From Alteromonadaceae bacterium BrNp21-10 (GTDB taxonomy: Bacteria; Pseudomonadota; Gammaproteobacteria; Enterobacterales; Alteromonadaceae), in the NCBI GenBank assembly GCA_030418115.1, contig JAUHQD010000004.1:62001-126000 (forward strand): a stretch of DNA of 64,000 nt, read 5' to 3'. Under the pieces are notes generated by a model. It saw nothing but the letters and a program-made list of their open reading frames with translations. It ran no database searches and was not told the origin of the DNA. The number at the start of each line of letters is the position of its first letter. The stretch's first letter is position 1. Positions 33,935-42,686 of this stretch are shown one piece after another. A program made the position numbers and the translations under genes.

Positions 33935-36103
33935 ATGGATGTTTCTGCTCTTCTTGATCAACTAAACGATAAACAACGTGCCGCAGTAGCCGCGCCAGCG
34001 GGCGACATGCTAGTACTTGCCGGTGCCGGTAGTGGTAAAACGCGGGTATTGGTACACCGAATCGCCTGGTTGATGGCCGTGGAAGGCATATCACCCATGG
34101 GAATTCTATCGGTTACTTTTACCAACAAAGCCGCACGGGAAATGCGCGGTCGGGTGGAGCAACTACAAGGTACCTCATTACAGGGCATGTGGATGGGGAC
34201 TTTTCACGGTATTGCCCATCGTTTATTGCGCCGTCATCATCAAGAAGTCAACTTGCCAGAAAGCTTTCAAATATTGGATTCTGATGACCAATATCGTTTA
34301 ATCCGACGTACGCTCAAAGCCATGAATTTGGATGAGAAGAATTGGCCAGCTAAACAGGTTCAGTGGTATATCAATTCCAATAAAGATGAAGGCTTACGCC
34401 CAAAGAATATTGAAACTTACGGCGATCATCAACAAACCAAAATGCGTGATATCTATCAGGCATATCAACAAACCTGTGACCGTTCCGGTTTAGTGGATTT
34501 TGCCGAATTATTATTACGCGCCTATGAGTTATGGGCGAATAATCCTGAAGTATTACGCCATTATCAACAACGCTTTCGCGCCATTCTGGTAGACGAATTC
34601 CAAGACACCAACAATATTCAATACGCCTGGCTGCGACTGCTCGCTTGCGATACTAACCATATGATTATTGTCGGCGATGATGATCAATCCATTTATGGCT
34701 GGCGTGGCGCCAATGTGGAAAATATTCAGCATTTTCTGCGCGATTATTCCGGCGCCACCACCGTACGTTTGGAGCAAAACTATCGCTCTACTGCCACTAT
34801 TCTAAAAGCAGCTAATGCGGTCATTGATAACAATCAGGGGCGCTTAGGCAAAGAGCTGTGGACAGAAGATAGCAGTGGCGAACTGATTTCACTGTATTCA
34901 GGTTTTAACGAGCTAGATGAAGGGCGTTTTGTAATCGTCCAAATTAAACAGTATTCCGAAAAGGGCGGAGCCCTCAGCGATTGTGCGATTTTGTATCGTA
35001 ATAATGCCCAATCGCGAGTATTGGAAGAAGCCCTCATTCATGAAGGTATCAGCTACCGCATTTATGGTGGTACGCGCTTCTTCGAACGTCAGGAAGTTAA
35101 AGATGCCCTAGGCTATTTGCGTCTAATCAGCCAACCTTTAGATGATGCGGCTTTTGAGCGGGTAGTGAATACACCAACTCGCGGTATGGGCGAGAAAACA
35201 TTGCTACAACTGCGTGCAATAGCACGCGAACAAGATATGTCCATGTGGCAAGCATCCAAAATGATTCTGGCTGAAAAACGCTTAACTGGCCGGGCGGCCA
35301 ATGCCCTACAAAGCTTTGTTGATTTAGTCATGAAGATGCAAAGTGATACGACGGAAATGCCGTTAGATTTACTCGCTGATCACGCCATTAAATATTCTGG
35401 TTTGCGCGCCATGTATCAAGCAGAAAAAGGCGAAAAAGCCCAAAGTAGAATTGATAACCTTGATCAGTTAGTGTCAGCCTGTCAGCAATTTGAAATGCCC
35501 GAAGAGGCTGAAAACATGAGCAAATTGGCCGCATTTTTAGCCCATGCCTCATTAGAAGCAGGTGAATCCCAAGCCGATAGCCATCAAGATGCGGTACAGA
35601 TGATGACCATTCACACCGCTAAAGGCTTGGAGTTTAAACAAGTATTTATGGTGGGCGTGGAAGAAGGCATGTTCCCCAGTCAGATGACTAACGAAGAACC
35701 GGGACGCATGGAAGAAGAACGACGCCTATGTTACGTGGGCATGACCCGTTCCATGGAAAAACTCACCATCAGTTATGCTGAAAGTCGCCGTTTATACGGG
35801 CAAGACAAATACCACACCCAGTCGCGTTTTATTAAAGAAATTCCCAGTGAGTGTATTGAAGAAGTGCGCTTGAGAACAACAGTCTCTCGACCAGTACAAA
35901 ATCGATTTCAACCCGCCACCTCGCATCTCGCTTTTGAATCCACAGGCTTTCAATTAGGTCAAATGGTCAGCCATCCCAAATTCGGTAGCGGCACGGTATT
36001 AAGTTATGAGGGCAGTGGCGAACATGCGCGGGTACAGGTTAATTTTGATAGCGTCGGCAGTAAATGGCTAGTTGTCGCTTACGCCAGATTGACGGCGGCG
36101 TAA
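33935..36103 (+). CDS. uvrD: DNA helicase II
   Basis: A 722-residue SF1A helicase. Walker A AGAGSGKTRVL is at residues 29-39; further motifs include VDEFQDTN (II), GDDDQSIYGWRGA (III), QNYRST (IV), TIHTAKGLEFKQVF (V) and EEERRLCYVGMTR (VI). The C-terminal GQMVSHPKFGSGTVLSYEG is a Tudor-like end seen in UvrD/PcrA. It unwinds DNA in nucleotide excision and mismatch repair. The upstream region has a hairpin array but no obvious LexA box. Confidence 0.96.
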   Translation: MDVSALLDQLNDKQRAAVAAPAGDMLVLAGAGSGKTRVLVHRIAWLMAVEGISPMGILSVTFTNKAAREMRGRVEQLQGTSLQGMWMGTFHGIAHRLLRRHHQEVNLPESFQILDSDDQYRLIRRTLKAMNLDEKNWPAKQVQWYINSNKDEGLRPKNIETYGDHQQTKMRDIYQAYQQTCDRSGLVDFAELLLRAYELWANNPEVLRHYQQRFRAILVDEFQDTNNIQYAWLRLLACDTNHMIIVGDDDQSIYGWRGANVENIQHFLRDYSGATTVRLEQNYRSTATILKAANAVIDNNQGRLGKELWTEDSSGELISLYSGFNELDEGRFVIVQIKQYSEKGGALSDCAILYRNNAQSRVLEEALIHEGISYRIYGGTRFFERQEVKDALGYLRLISQPLDDAAFERVVNTPTRGMGEKTLLQLRAIAREQDMSMWQASKMILAEKRLTGRAANALQSFVDLVMKMQSDTTEMPLDLLADHAIKYSGLRAMYQAEKGEKAQSRIDNLDQLVSACQQFEMPEEAENMSKLAAFLAHASLEAGESQADSHQDAVQMMTIHTAKGLEFKQVFMVGVEEGMFPSQMTNEEPGRMEEERRLCYVGMTRSMEKLTISYAESRRLYGQDKYHTQSRFIKEIPSECIEEVRLRTTVSRPVQNRFQPATSHLAFESTGFQLGQMVSHPKFGSGTVLSYEGSGEHARVQVNFDSVGSKWLVVAYARLTAA

Positions 36104-36169
36104 AAGATTACAGTACTTAGATAAGTTATTTGTTAGATTTGTAGCAGTAGTTACATCAAAGAAGTCATT

Positions 36170-37426
36170 ATGTCGCAGAAAGTGTTGGTCATTGAAGATA
36201 GTACCACCAGTGCCAAGGTACTCAGCAAAGTCATCACTCAGGCTGGTTTTAAGCCTGTTTGGGCCAGCAGTTTGATTCAAGCACGCCACATATTTGATCA
36301 CTCAATGCCAGAGGAGTTTCTATGTGCCTTAGTGGATTACCATTTACCCGATGCTCCTAACGGCGAATCTATTGATTTCACTATTGATGCTTATATCCCA
36401 ACGATTGTTGTCACTGGTCGTGAGGATGAAGATACCCGGTCACATATACTCTCAAAAAAAGTCGTCGACTATTTTACCAAGGGTAATAGTCAGGTTTATG
36501 ACTATTTAGGCCGGTTGCTAAGACGCCTACAAAAAAATCGGCAGATTGGCATTTTGGTGGTGGAAGACTCGCGTGTTGAACGCAATGCCATTTTAGCGTT
36601 ACTACAACGACACAATTTTATTACCTATTCGGCCAGTAACGCCGAAGAAGCAGTTAAACAGGTAGCTGCGCACGACAATATTAAATTGCTGATTACCGAA
36701 AACGATTTACCCGATATCTCCGGCATTAAAATGGTGGATTCCCTACGCCAAAACTTTAAAAAAGAAGATCTAGCGATTATTGGTATTGCCCATCAAGGCA
36801 AACCCGGTATTTCCGCCGGTTTTATTAAAAGTGGTGCCAATGATTATCTTATTACCCCTTATTGCCACGAAGAGTTTTTCTGCCGTGTAATCCAGAACAT
36901 TGAATATATAGAGAATATTAATGCCATTCACAAAGCAGCCAATACCGACTACCTAACTGGCCTGCCTAATCGTCGTTATTTTTTCACCCGCGTTAACGCG
37001 TTATTGCAATCCAAGCCAGCTTTCATGTCGTTGGCCTTAATGGATATCGATTATTTTAAGAATATTAACGACACTTACGGCCATGACGGTGGCGATGAAA
37101 TATTAAAGGCCATTGCCGCCTTACTGTTAGAGGAAAGTGCTGAGTATCAGGTGGCTAGATTAGGCGGTGAAGAATTTTGTGTTTTTATGCCGAACGTTGA
37201 ATTGAGCGAAGCCACTGACATTCTCGAAATATTTAGGCAGAAAGTGGAGGCATTACGTATATCCTTCGGTAAGGATGTCCTGCAATGCACTTTGAGCATT
37301 GGCGTTACCGATCAATACAATGGCAACATTGACGATATGCTACAACGGACGGACAAATATTTGTATCAAGCCAAGGAGCTCGGACGTAATCTGTTAGTTT
37401 CCGATAAACAGCAGTTAAAAGCCTAA
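36170..37426 (+). CDS. Diguanylate cyclase with two receiver domains (second one degenerate)
   Basis: A 418-residue REC-REC-GGDEF protein. The first receiver (about 1-120) has the phospho-acceptor Asp in ALVDYHLPD and Lys in YFTKG. The second (about 123-245) has the acidic residues at VVEDS, but the phospho-acceptor position is Glu (LLITENDLPD) and the conserved Lys is Thr (YLITPY), so it is a pseudo-receiver. The GGDEF domain (about 255-415) has an intact GGEEF signature near 325 and NTDYLTGLPNRRYF. It should make c-di-GMP under control of phosphorylation at the first receiver. It is a single gene after uvrD, with a gap of 66 bp. Confidence 0.88.
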   Translation: MSQKVLVIEDSTTSAKVLSKVITQAGFKPVWASSLIQARHIFDHSMPEEFLCALVDYHLPDAPNGESIDFTIDAYIPTIVVTGREDEDTRSHILSKKVVDYFTKGNSQVYDYLGRLLRRLQKNRQIGILVVEDSRVERNAILALLQRHNFITYSASNAEEAVKQVAAHDNIKLLITENDLPDISGIKMVDSLRQNFKKEDLAIIGIAHQGKPGISAGFIKSGANDYLITPYCHEEFFCRVIQNIEYIENINAIHKAANTDYLTGLPNRRYFFTRVNALLQSKPAFMSLALMDIDYFKNINDTYGHDGGDEILKAIAALLLEESAEYQVARLGGEEFCVFMPNVELSEATDILEIFRQKVEALRISFGKDVLQCTLSIGVTDQYNGNIDDMLQRTDKYLYQAKELGRNLLVSDKQQLKA

Positions 37427-37432
37427 CTGCAA

Positions 37433-38353
37433 TTAAAGTAATGTTGCCGTCTGCGCGCTTAAACGTAGTTTTCGCTGCTGTCGATAATGCCGCAAAGAAT
37501 CCATACTAAATACAAACAACGCCATCCACACAAAAGCAAAGGTAATCAAGCGCTCAATTTGCAGCGGCTCATTATATAAATATACCGCCAATACAAACAT
37601 CAGACTTGGGCCAATGTATTGGAAAAAACCTAATGTAGAAAACATTAAGCGTTTAGCCGCACCGGTAAAGCATAATAAGGGCGCAGTAGTCACCACGCCA
37701 GCAAACACCAACAAGGTATTTACACTGATATCATTGAGCAACATATTGCTGTCAGCACTGGCAAAAAACACCCAATACAACAACGCAAAAGGCAACATCA
37801 TGGTGGTTTCGATAGTAAGACCGGGTAATGAATCTACCGCCACGGTTTTACGCAGCAGGCCATAAATACCAAAACTAAATGCCAGTATTAATGCAATCCA
37901 CGGCAACTGCCCCAGTGAAATCACTAGAAATGCCACGCCGACCAACGCTAATACCACCGCTAACTGCTGCAAACGCCGCAAACGCTCACCTAAAAACAGA
38001 TAACCTAGTAGTACATTGAGTAGCGGATTAATGTAATAGCCCAAACTAGCTTCGAGAATATGACCATTATTGATCGCCCAAATAAACAGTAACCAATTTG
38101 CCGCGAGTAATACACCAGTGATTAATAATGTTTGTAGTACCTTGATGTTTTTCATCGCCGCGCGCACTTTTGCGACTTGACCTAAAGCTAATACCAACAC
38201 AAATAAAACAACGGCAGACCAAACAACTCGATGCATAAGAATATCAGGCGCACTGATATGGCTAATGGCTTTAAAATAAATGGGCGCAACGCCCCACATA
38301 GAATAAGCCGCAATAGCTAAAAGAACGCCAATTTTAACCGATTTATCTTGCAT
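37433..38353 (-). CDS. rarD: RarD-type EamA-family transporter
   Basis: A 306-residue membrane protein with about ten hydrophobic segments. The start IGVLLAIAAYSMWGVAPIYFKAI and the HRVVWSAVVLFV stretch are RarD signatures. The C-terminal part has FFQYIGPSLMFVLAVYLYNEPL. RarD was linked to chloramphenicol sensitivity; its substrate is not settled. It is convergent with the cyclase gene, with only 6 bp between stops. Its own promoter lies in 38354-38490. Confidence 0.88.
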   Translation of the reverse strand: MQDKSVKIGVLLAIAAYSMWGVAPIYFKAISHISAPDILMHRVVWSAVVLFVLVLALGQVAKVRAAMKNIKVLQTLLITGVLLAANWLLFIWAINNGHILEASLGYYINPLLNVLLGYLFLGERLRRLQQLAVVLALVGVAFLVISLGQLPWIALILAFSFGIYGLLRKTVAVDSLPGLTIETTMMLPFALLYWVFFASADSNMLLNDISVNTLLVFAGVVTTAPLLCFTGAAKRLMFSTLGFFQYIGPSLMFVLAVYLYNEPLQIERLITFAFVWMALFVFSMDSLRHYRQQRKLRLSAQTATLL

Positions 38354-38490
38354 TTAAGTGTCCGCAGAGTGCGAAGGAAATGGCCTGCAATAATGGGTTA
38401 GCAATGCTGTAAAATCAATTTAGTGTCCGATCTAGTCATAGTGATTTTGTCAATAATGCGCCACACTTTGTAAAGCAAATGATACCCATA

Positions 38491-38518
38491 AAAAAGGGCC
38501 AGCAATGTGACCCTTTTT
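38491..38518 (-). terminator. Terminator of the RMD1-like gene (minus strand)
   Basis: AAAAAGGG (38491-38498) pairs with CCCTTTTT (38511-38518), 8 bp with a 12-nt loop; on the minus strand the 3' arm ends in a T-run. It lies 27 bp after the stop of the DUF155 gene at 38545. Confidence 0.7.
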
Positions 38519-38544
38519 AATTAATCTTCAATCGTCGCAGATGG

Positions 38545-39342
38545 TTAATGTACGAAAAACAGCACAATCTCTACCGCGATCAAAATGATAATAATCCATT
38601 CCAAAAACGATGAATGCTGATGGTTTTGCTCAGCGGCCAGCATGTCGAATAATTCTTGAATGGTTTCGAGCTTTATTTTTAACAGATCCACCCGTGGGGT
38701 AATCTCTAAATATTTAGCCACCACTTGATAAAACTCTTCATAAGCTGGGTTCACCCAAAAAAACTCCGGAGTATCTAATAAGTTAAAATGCAAAAAGATA
38801 TCGCTTTTAGTTTGAAACAGCGATCCACGACGCTTTGACAGCGCCTTGCGTGATAATGGAATGGTGCCGGTTTCGCTTAGCGCATCTGCCAAGGGTTTAT
38901 TCTTGACGATGGTTTCTTCCGCAACCAATTCAAATTGCCCTAATTTGGCAGATTGAGCCAATGCATGACTGATGGACAGCATGGTTTTTAACTCAATATT
39001 AGGTAAATACAATTTGTCATCGAGCATTTTAACGCTGAGAGAATCATGTACTTCGTAAATAAAGCGTTCTTTCTCAGGTGCTGAGAATGGGTCGAGGGTT
39101 TGTCCTTTGACTTTTTTCAACAACGACACCAAATCTTTACGGTGCATGTTCCATAACACCACCACGCCGTAATCAAAGACAAAAAATTCACCGCCAGCAT
39201 ATTGCATATGCATCGCGTCAAAAAAACGAGACTTATTCTCGACCTCAATTAAATCATTGGCTAGATCAGTTAAATTGACCTCGCTACCTACAACCAAGGT
39301 TTCAACGTAAGGCTGTTCAGCTACCAGTGCTGGCTTATTCAT
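38545..39342 (-). CDS. RMD1/DUF155 family protein with C-terminal membrane anchor
   Basis: A 265-residue protein. It has the family segments EFFVFDYGVVVLWNMHRKDLVSLLKK, KMLDDKLYLPNIELKTMLSISHALAQSAKL and the C-terminal SSFLEWIIIILIAVEIVLFFVH, a single membrane helix that ends the protein, as in the RMD1/Sif2 group. Homologues in yeast and mammalian mitochondria (RMND1) affect mitochondrial translation. In bacteria the role is not known. The product probably sits in the inner membrane, with the bulk in the cytoplasm. Confidence 0.75.
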   Translation of the reverse strand: MNKPALVAEQPYVETLVVGSEVNLTDLANDLIEVENKSRFFDAMHMQYAGGEFFVFDYGVVVLWNMHRKDLVSLLKKVKGQTLDPFSAPEKERFIYEVHDSLSVKMLDDKLYLPNIELKTMLSISHALAQSAKLGQFELVAEETIVKNKPLADALSETGTIPLSRKALSKRRGSLFQTKSDIFLHFNLLDTPEFFWVNPAYEEFYQVVAKYLEITPRVDLLKIKLETIQELFDMLAAEQNHQHSSFLEWIIIILIAVEIVLFFVH

Positions 39343-39508
39343 TTTTCTTTATGTCCATAATTTGTACTAACGGAAATTAGACTGCGTTGTACGCCTAATT
39401 GCGTTATTCAGACACACAAATATTTTCATCTTAACGACAAAAATATTTCGTTTTCCAAACCATAAATATTGCCCTATTTTCTCACCATCAAGCTTATTGG
39501 AGATTTTG

Positions 39509-39691
39509 ATGAGTAAAGATTTTCGTGTACGCAAAGATGACCGTTTAGATTGGGAAGAATCACAAACTAATCGTCATGCTGGCAACAAGCACGCAGGTCA
39601 TGACAGACGCGCACCACAACGAGCCAAAATAGAGCAGTTGGCAATGCGCAAAAGAAAAGTACTGCAACAATCAAACGAATTAATTTTTTAA
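39509..39691 (+). CDS. 60-residue basic protein, function unknown
   Basis: ATG 39509 is chosen because GGAG at 39499-39502 lies 6 bp before it. The product is very basic and hydrophilic (MSKDFRVRKDDRLDWEESQ, then NRHAGNKHAGHDRRAPQRAK), with several Arg/His and no hydrophobic segment. It resembles no family I know. It sits 22 bp before a small exported protein gene and may share a transcript with it. Confidence 0.55.
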   Translation: MSKDFRVRKDDRLDWEESQTNRHAGNKHAGHDRRAPQRAKIEQLAMRKRKVLQQSNELIF

Positions 39692-39713
39692 ACTATAAGG
39701 AAAGAGAACACCG

Positions 39714-39935
39714 ATGAAACCACTACTAGGCTTTGCATTATTATTGATGTCATTCTTCGTTACTGCTGATGAATTAGTTGCTGCTGATAAAGAAACTATC
39801 GCTGAACTAAAACAATATTGTAAAAATATTGCTGAAGAAGATGGCACCGATGGCAAAGAACTGAATGTATTCTTATTAGAGTGCGTTAACCAAGAGCTAG
39901 AGGCAGAAGGTTACTTACCTATTAAGAAATTATAA
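39714..39935 (+). CDS. Small exported protein, function unknown
   Basis: A 73-residue protein with a signal peptide (about residues 1-18, ending VTADEL). The mature part is short and acidic, with two Cys (QYCKNIAEEDG and LLECVNQELE) placed to form a disulfide and an end LPIKKL. AAGGAAAG precedes the ATG. A strong terminator follows directly. The function is unknown. Confidence 0.6.
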   Translation: MKPLLGFALLLMSFFVTADELVAADKETIAELKQYCKNIAEEDGTDGKELNVFLLECVNQELEAEGYLPIKKL

Positions 39936-39940
39936 ACTGT

Positions 39941-39973
39941 AGCGGGCCCAATGCAGGGCCCGCTAACTTTTTT
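39941..39973 (+). terminator. Strong intrinsic terminator
   Basis: AGCGGGCCC (39941-39949) pairs with GGGCCCGCT (39956-39964), 9 bp with a 6-nt loop, then AAC and six T at 39968-39973. It ends the transcript of the two small genes. Confidence 0.88.
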
Positions 39974-40059
39974 ATCCCACCTTTCAATCAGAGATGTACT
40001 TTTCTCATCAATTGTTCCAGAGTATGCCCCACACAACTGTTGGTCATCATACTCAATCC

Positions 40060-40887
40060 ATGGACATTCGTTTCTTAGTCACCTTTTTAGAAGTGGCTAA
40101 ACACCGACACTTCGGCATTGCGGCAGAAAATCTTTATCTGACGCAATCTGCCGTTAGTGCACGGATTAAGTTACTCGAAGAGTACTTCAATACCCCGCTA
40201 TTTGTACGCCATCGCAGCAGTATTCAACTGACTGCTGCTGGCGAAAAACTTATTCCCTTTGCAGAACAGTTAGCGGGTACCTTAGAAAGCGCACGCAAAA
40301 CATTGGGCGAAGAAGATGTCGAGTATGTGGTTTTTGCTAGCTCCCCGAATGCCACTGATATAAGCCTGCATCGCGCTTTGCAACGCATCAATTTAGCGTT
40401 TCCGGAAATATCAACACGCGCCGATGTATTAGCTGTGGAACAACTCACTCGGCAATTATTAGAGCGGCAAGTGCATTTAGCATTATCACTTATCCCCCTT
40501 AAAGCGGAGGATATTGAAAATATCGCCATCGAAACAATCCCTTTGGCGCTATACCGCAGTATTAATTGCAACAATGACAACGCCATGGATAATTATTTGC
40601 ACATCGATTGGGGCAATAAAGTCACTGACTATTTGCAACATCGTTATCCGGCGACTCGACGAGCCAAGTTAAAAACCGGCGCTTACCCTATCGCTGTTGA
40701 ATATTTGCTAAGTAATAGTGGTTGTCTGGTATTGCCTAAAACTATTGCGCAGCAAAATTCGCTGTCCTCACAATTAGTGTTGATGGAAGAATTACCTGAT
40801 GTCGATATCACGGTATATTTGTCTTACCTCAAAGAAGCCAAACTCACTGGCTTAGAAGATCTGATTGCCTTTTTGCAATCTAATTAG
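40060..40887 (+). CDS. HdfR-like LysR transcriptional regulator
   Basis: ATG 40060 gives MDIRFLVTFLEVAKHRHFGIAAENLYLTQSAVSARIK, the family start, and a 275-residue protein; an upstream ATG at 39994 would add 22 residues unlike the family. The N-terminal HTH and VRHRSSIQLTAAGEKLIPFA are HdfR-type, a group that in E. coli represses the flagellar master operon flhDC. A ribosome site is not evident. It lies upstream of the methylcitrate cluster but is a separate transcript, ending at the palindrome 40923-40951. Confidence 0.83.
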   Translation: MDIRFLVTFLEVAKHRHFGIAAENLYLTQSAVSARIKLLEEYFNTPLFVRHRSSIQLTAAGEKLIPFAEQLAGTLESARKTLGEEDVEYVVFASSPNATDISLHRALQRINLAFPEISTRADVLAVEQLTRQLLERQVHLALSLIPLKAEDIENIAIETIPLALYRSINCNNDNAMDNYLHIDWGNKVTDYLQHRYPATRRAKLKTGAYPIAVEYLLSNSGCLVLPKTIAQQNSLSSQLVLMEELPDVDITVYLSYLKEAKLTGLEDLIAFLQSN

Positions 40888-40922
40888 CCTCACTTAAGAT
40901 TAATAACCTAAATTCGGCCCCT

Positions 40923-40951
40923 CCCACATTGTCGACAATATGGGGATTTTT
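40923..40951 (+). terminator. 22-bp palindrome: terminator-like hairpin and putative GntR site
   Basis: CCCACATTG at 40923-40931 faces CAATATGGG at 40936-40944 around a TCGA loop (one mismatch); a T-run follows at 40947-40951. It is a possible terminator of the LysR gene. It also contains ACATTGTCGACA (40926-40937), repeated exactly at 40978-40989. Confidence 0.6.
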
Positions 40952-40953
40952 AT

Positions 40954-40982
40954 TTGACTAATCTTCATTACGCCACTACATT
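40954..40982 (+). promoter_or_regulatory. Promoter of the gntR-prp cluster
   Basis: TTGACT (40954-40959) and TACATT (40977-40982) are separated by 17 bp, a good sigma-70 layout for the gene that starts at 41021. The -10 box overlaps the repeated palindromic site at 40978. Confidence 0.65.
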
Positions 40983-40989
40983 GTCGACA
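40978..40989 (+). promoter_or_regulatory. Putative GntR operator overlapping the -10 box
   Basis: ACATTGTCGACA, identical to 40926-40937, starts exactly 52 bp (about five helical turns) after the first copy. Binding here would block RNA polymerase, consistent with autorepression by the GntR-family protein encoded next. Confidence 0.6.
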
Positions 40990-41020
40990 CTTAAGTGTTT
41001 TATAGTGCATTACAATTATT

Positions 41021-41710
41021 ATGTCTCATTCCGAATCCACACCGGTTACCGCCGCAGATAAGACGTTTTTGCAATTGCGCAAGAATATCGTCGAAGGCGT
41101 TATTAGCGCCGGTAGTAAACTCAGCGAAACCGAATTGTCGACAAAATATGCTGTTAGTCGTGCCGTTATTAGGGAGGCAATTAATCGACTCGAAACTTGT
41201 CGCTTGGTGGAACGTAAAGCCAACATTGGTGCGCGCGTGGTGGCTTTGACTGCTGATGGCTTACTCGAGCTTTACCAAATTCGAGAATCCTTAGAAGGCA
41301 TGGCGGCACGATTAGCCGCTACCCATATGAGTGATGAAGAAATTGCTGAATTAAAAGATTTGCTCACTCAGCACTTTGAAGAGGTTAAAGACGGCCACTC
41401 TTATTATCAGGAAGCCGGCGATGTAGATTTTCATTACCGCATTATTATTGGCAGCAAAAATAAACAACTCATCAGCTTATTAGTCGATGGCATCTATCAT
41501 TTAGTGCGCATGTATCGAGTACAGCTTGGTATGGCGGGACCAAGAGTCACCACCGCTTTTGGTGAGCATCAACAAATAGTACAAGCCATTGTTAATCGCG
41601 ATCCAGAACTGGCGGAAATGTTAATGCGCCGCCATATTTTATATTCTAAAAATAATATTCAAAGCAAATTACAGATTCTTAACCCTACCCACAAGAGGCG
41701 CACATCATGA
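41021..41710 (+). CDS. GntR-family regulator of the propionate (methylcitrate) cluster
   Basis: A 229-residue FadR/FCD-type GntR protein. The N-terminal winged helix (about 14-80) has [40 protein letters not shown]. The C-terminal FCD effector domain follows, with [30 protein letters not shown]-like and [11 protein letters not shown] segments (metal-binding His and Asp). It is the first gene of the prp operon and its stop overlaps prpB by 4 bp (ATGA). The effector is probably a propionate-derived acid or acyl-CoA. A third ATTGTCGACA core lies inside its own coding region at 41134. Confidence 0.85.
   Translation: MSHSESTPVTAADKTFLQLRKNIVEGVISAGSKLSETELSTKYAVSRAVIREAINRLETCRLVERKANIGARVVALTADGLLELYQIRESLEGMAARLAATHMSDEEIAELKDLLTQHFEEVKDGHSYYQEAGDVDFHYRIIIGSKNKQLISLLVDGIYHLVRMYRVQLGMAGPRVTTAFGEHQQIVQAIVNRDPELAEMLMRRHILYSKNNIQSKLQILNPTHKRRTS
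41134..41143 (+). promoter_or_regulatory. Third ATTGTCGACA core, inside the gntR coding region
   Basis: ATTGTCGACA lies in the sequence that encodes the HTH (ELSTKYAVS). The same core occurs in both upstream sites. Three in about 215 bp is far more than chance for a 10-mer, so it may be an intragenic operator, or merely coding coincidence. Confidence 0.35.
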
Positions 41711-42585
41711 GTGCAGGCAAAGCATTTCGTCAGGCCTTGGCGAATAATCACCCCTTACAAATCGTCGGCACCATCAATGCTTACTCGGCCATTATGGCGA
41801 AACAGATCGGCCATCAAGCGATCTACTTATCTGGTGGTGGCGTGGCCAATGCCTCGTATGGTTTGCCTGATCTAGGCATGACATCACTTAATGATGTATT
41901 GGTGGATGTACAACGTATTACCGCCGCTTGTGATTTGCCGTTAATGGTCGACATTGATACCGGTTGGGGCGGCGCTTTTAACATTGCTAAAACCATCCGT
42001 GATATGCAAAAAGCCGGTGCTGCAGCAGTGCATATGGAAGATCAGGTGGCACAAAAACGTTGTGGTCACCGTCCTAATAAAGAAATTGTATCGGTAGATG
42101 AAATGGTCGATCGCATTAAAGCCGCTGTAGATGCTCGTACCGACCCCGACTTTTTCATCATGGCACGCACCGATGCCTTTGCCCTAGAAGGTTTGGATGC
42201 AGCAATTGCCAGAGCCAAAGCTTATGTGGCCGCTGGTGCCGACGGTATTTTTGCCGAAGCGATTCAAACCGAAACACATTACCGCGCATTTGCAGAAGCA
42301 TTAGATGTACCCATTCTGGCGAATATCACTGAATTTGGCCAAACTGAACTCTGGAACAAACAACAACTCGGCGAATGGGGCGTGGCCATGGTGCTTTACC
42401 CTCTCAGCGCCTTCCGTGCCATGAATAAGGCCGCCGAAAATGTGTATAGCGCTATCCTTAAACAAGGCGATCAAAAAAGCGTCATTAATGACATGCAAAC
42501 TCGTATGCAGTTATACGATTACCTCGGCTATCACGATTATGAACAAAAACTCGATTCACTGTTTGCCGAAGGCAAAAACAAATAA
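41707..42585 (+). CDS. prpB: 2-methylisocitrate lyase
   Basis: A 292-residue PEP-mutase/isocitrate-lyase superfamily enzyme. It shows [37 protein letters not shown], the active-site KRCGHRP, and [13 protein letters not shown]. It splits 2-methylisocitrate into pyruvate and succinate, the last step of the methylcitrate cycle that degrades propionyl-CoA. It overlaps gntR and precedes prpC by 101 bp. The ATG is preceded by AAGAGG. Confidence 0.95.
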   Translation: MSAGKAFRQALANNHPLQIVGTINAYSAIMAKQIGHQAIYLSGGGVANASYGLPDLGMTSLNDVLVDVQRITAACDLPLMVDIDTGWGGAFNIAKTIRDMQKAGAAAVHMEDQVAQKRCGHRPNKEIVSVDEMVDRIKAAVDARTDPDFFIMARTDAFALEGLDAAIARAKAYVAAGADGIFAEAIQTETHYRAFAEALDVPILANITEFGQTELWNKQQLGEWGVAMVLYPLSAFRAMNKAAENVYSAILKQGDQKSVINDMQTRMQLYDYLGYHDYEQKLDSLFAEGKNK

Positions 42586-42686
42586 CACAAGACAATATTA
42601 AAATACAGCGACAACGCTGAACTCTGCCCCTACAACAACGGACCACCAACTTAGAGTCCGGTAGCAAAAAATGAAGGAATTAAGCA

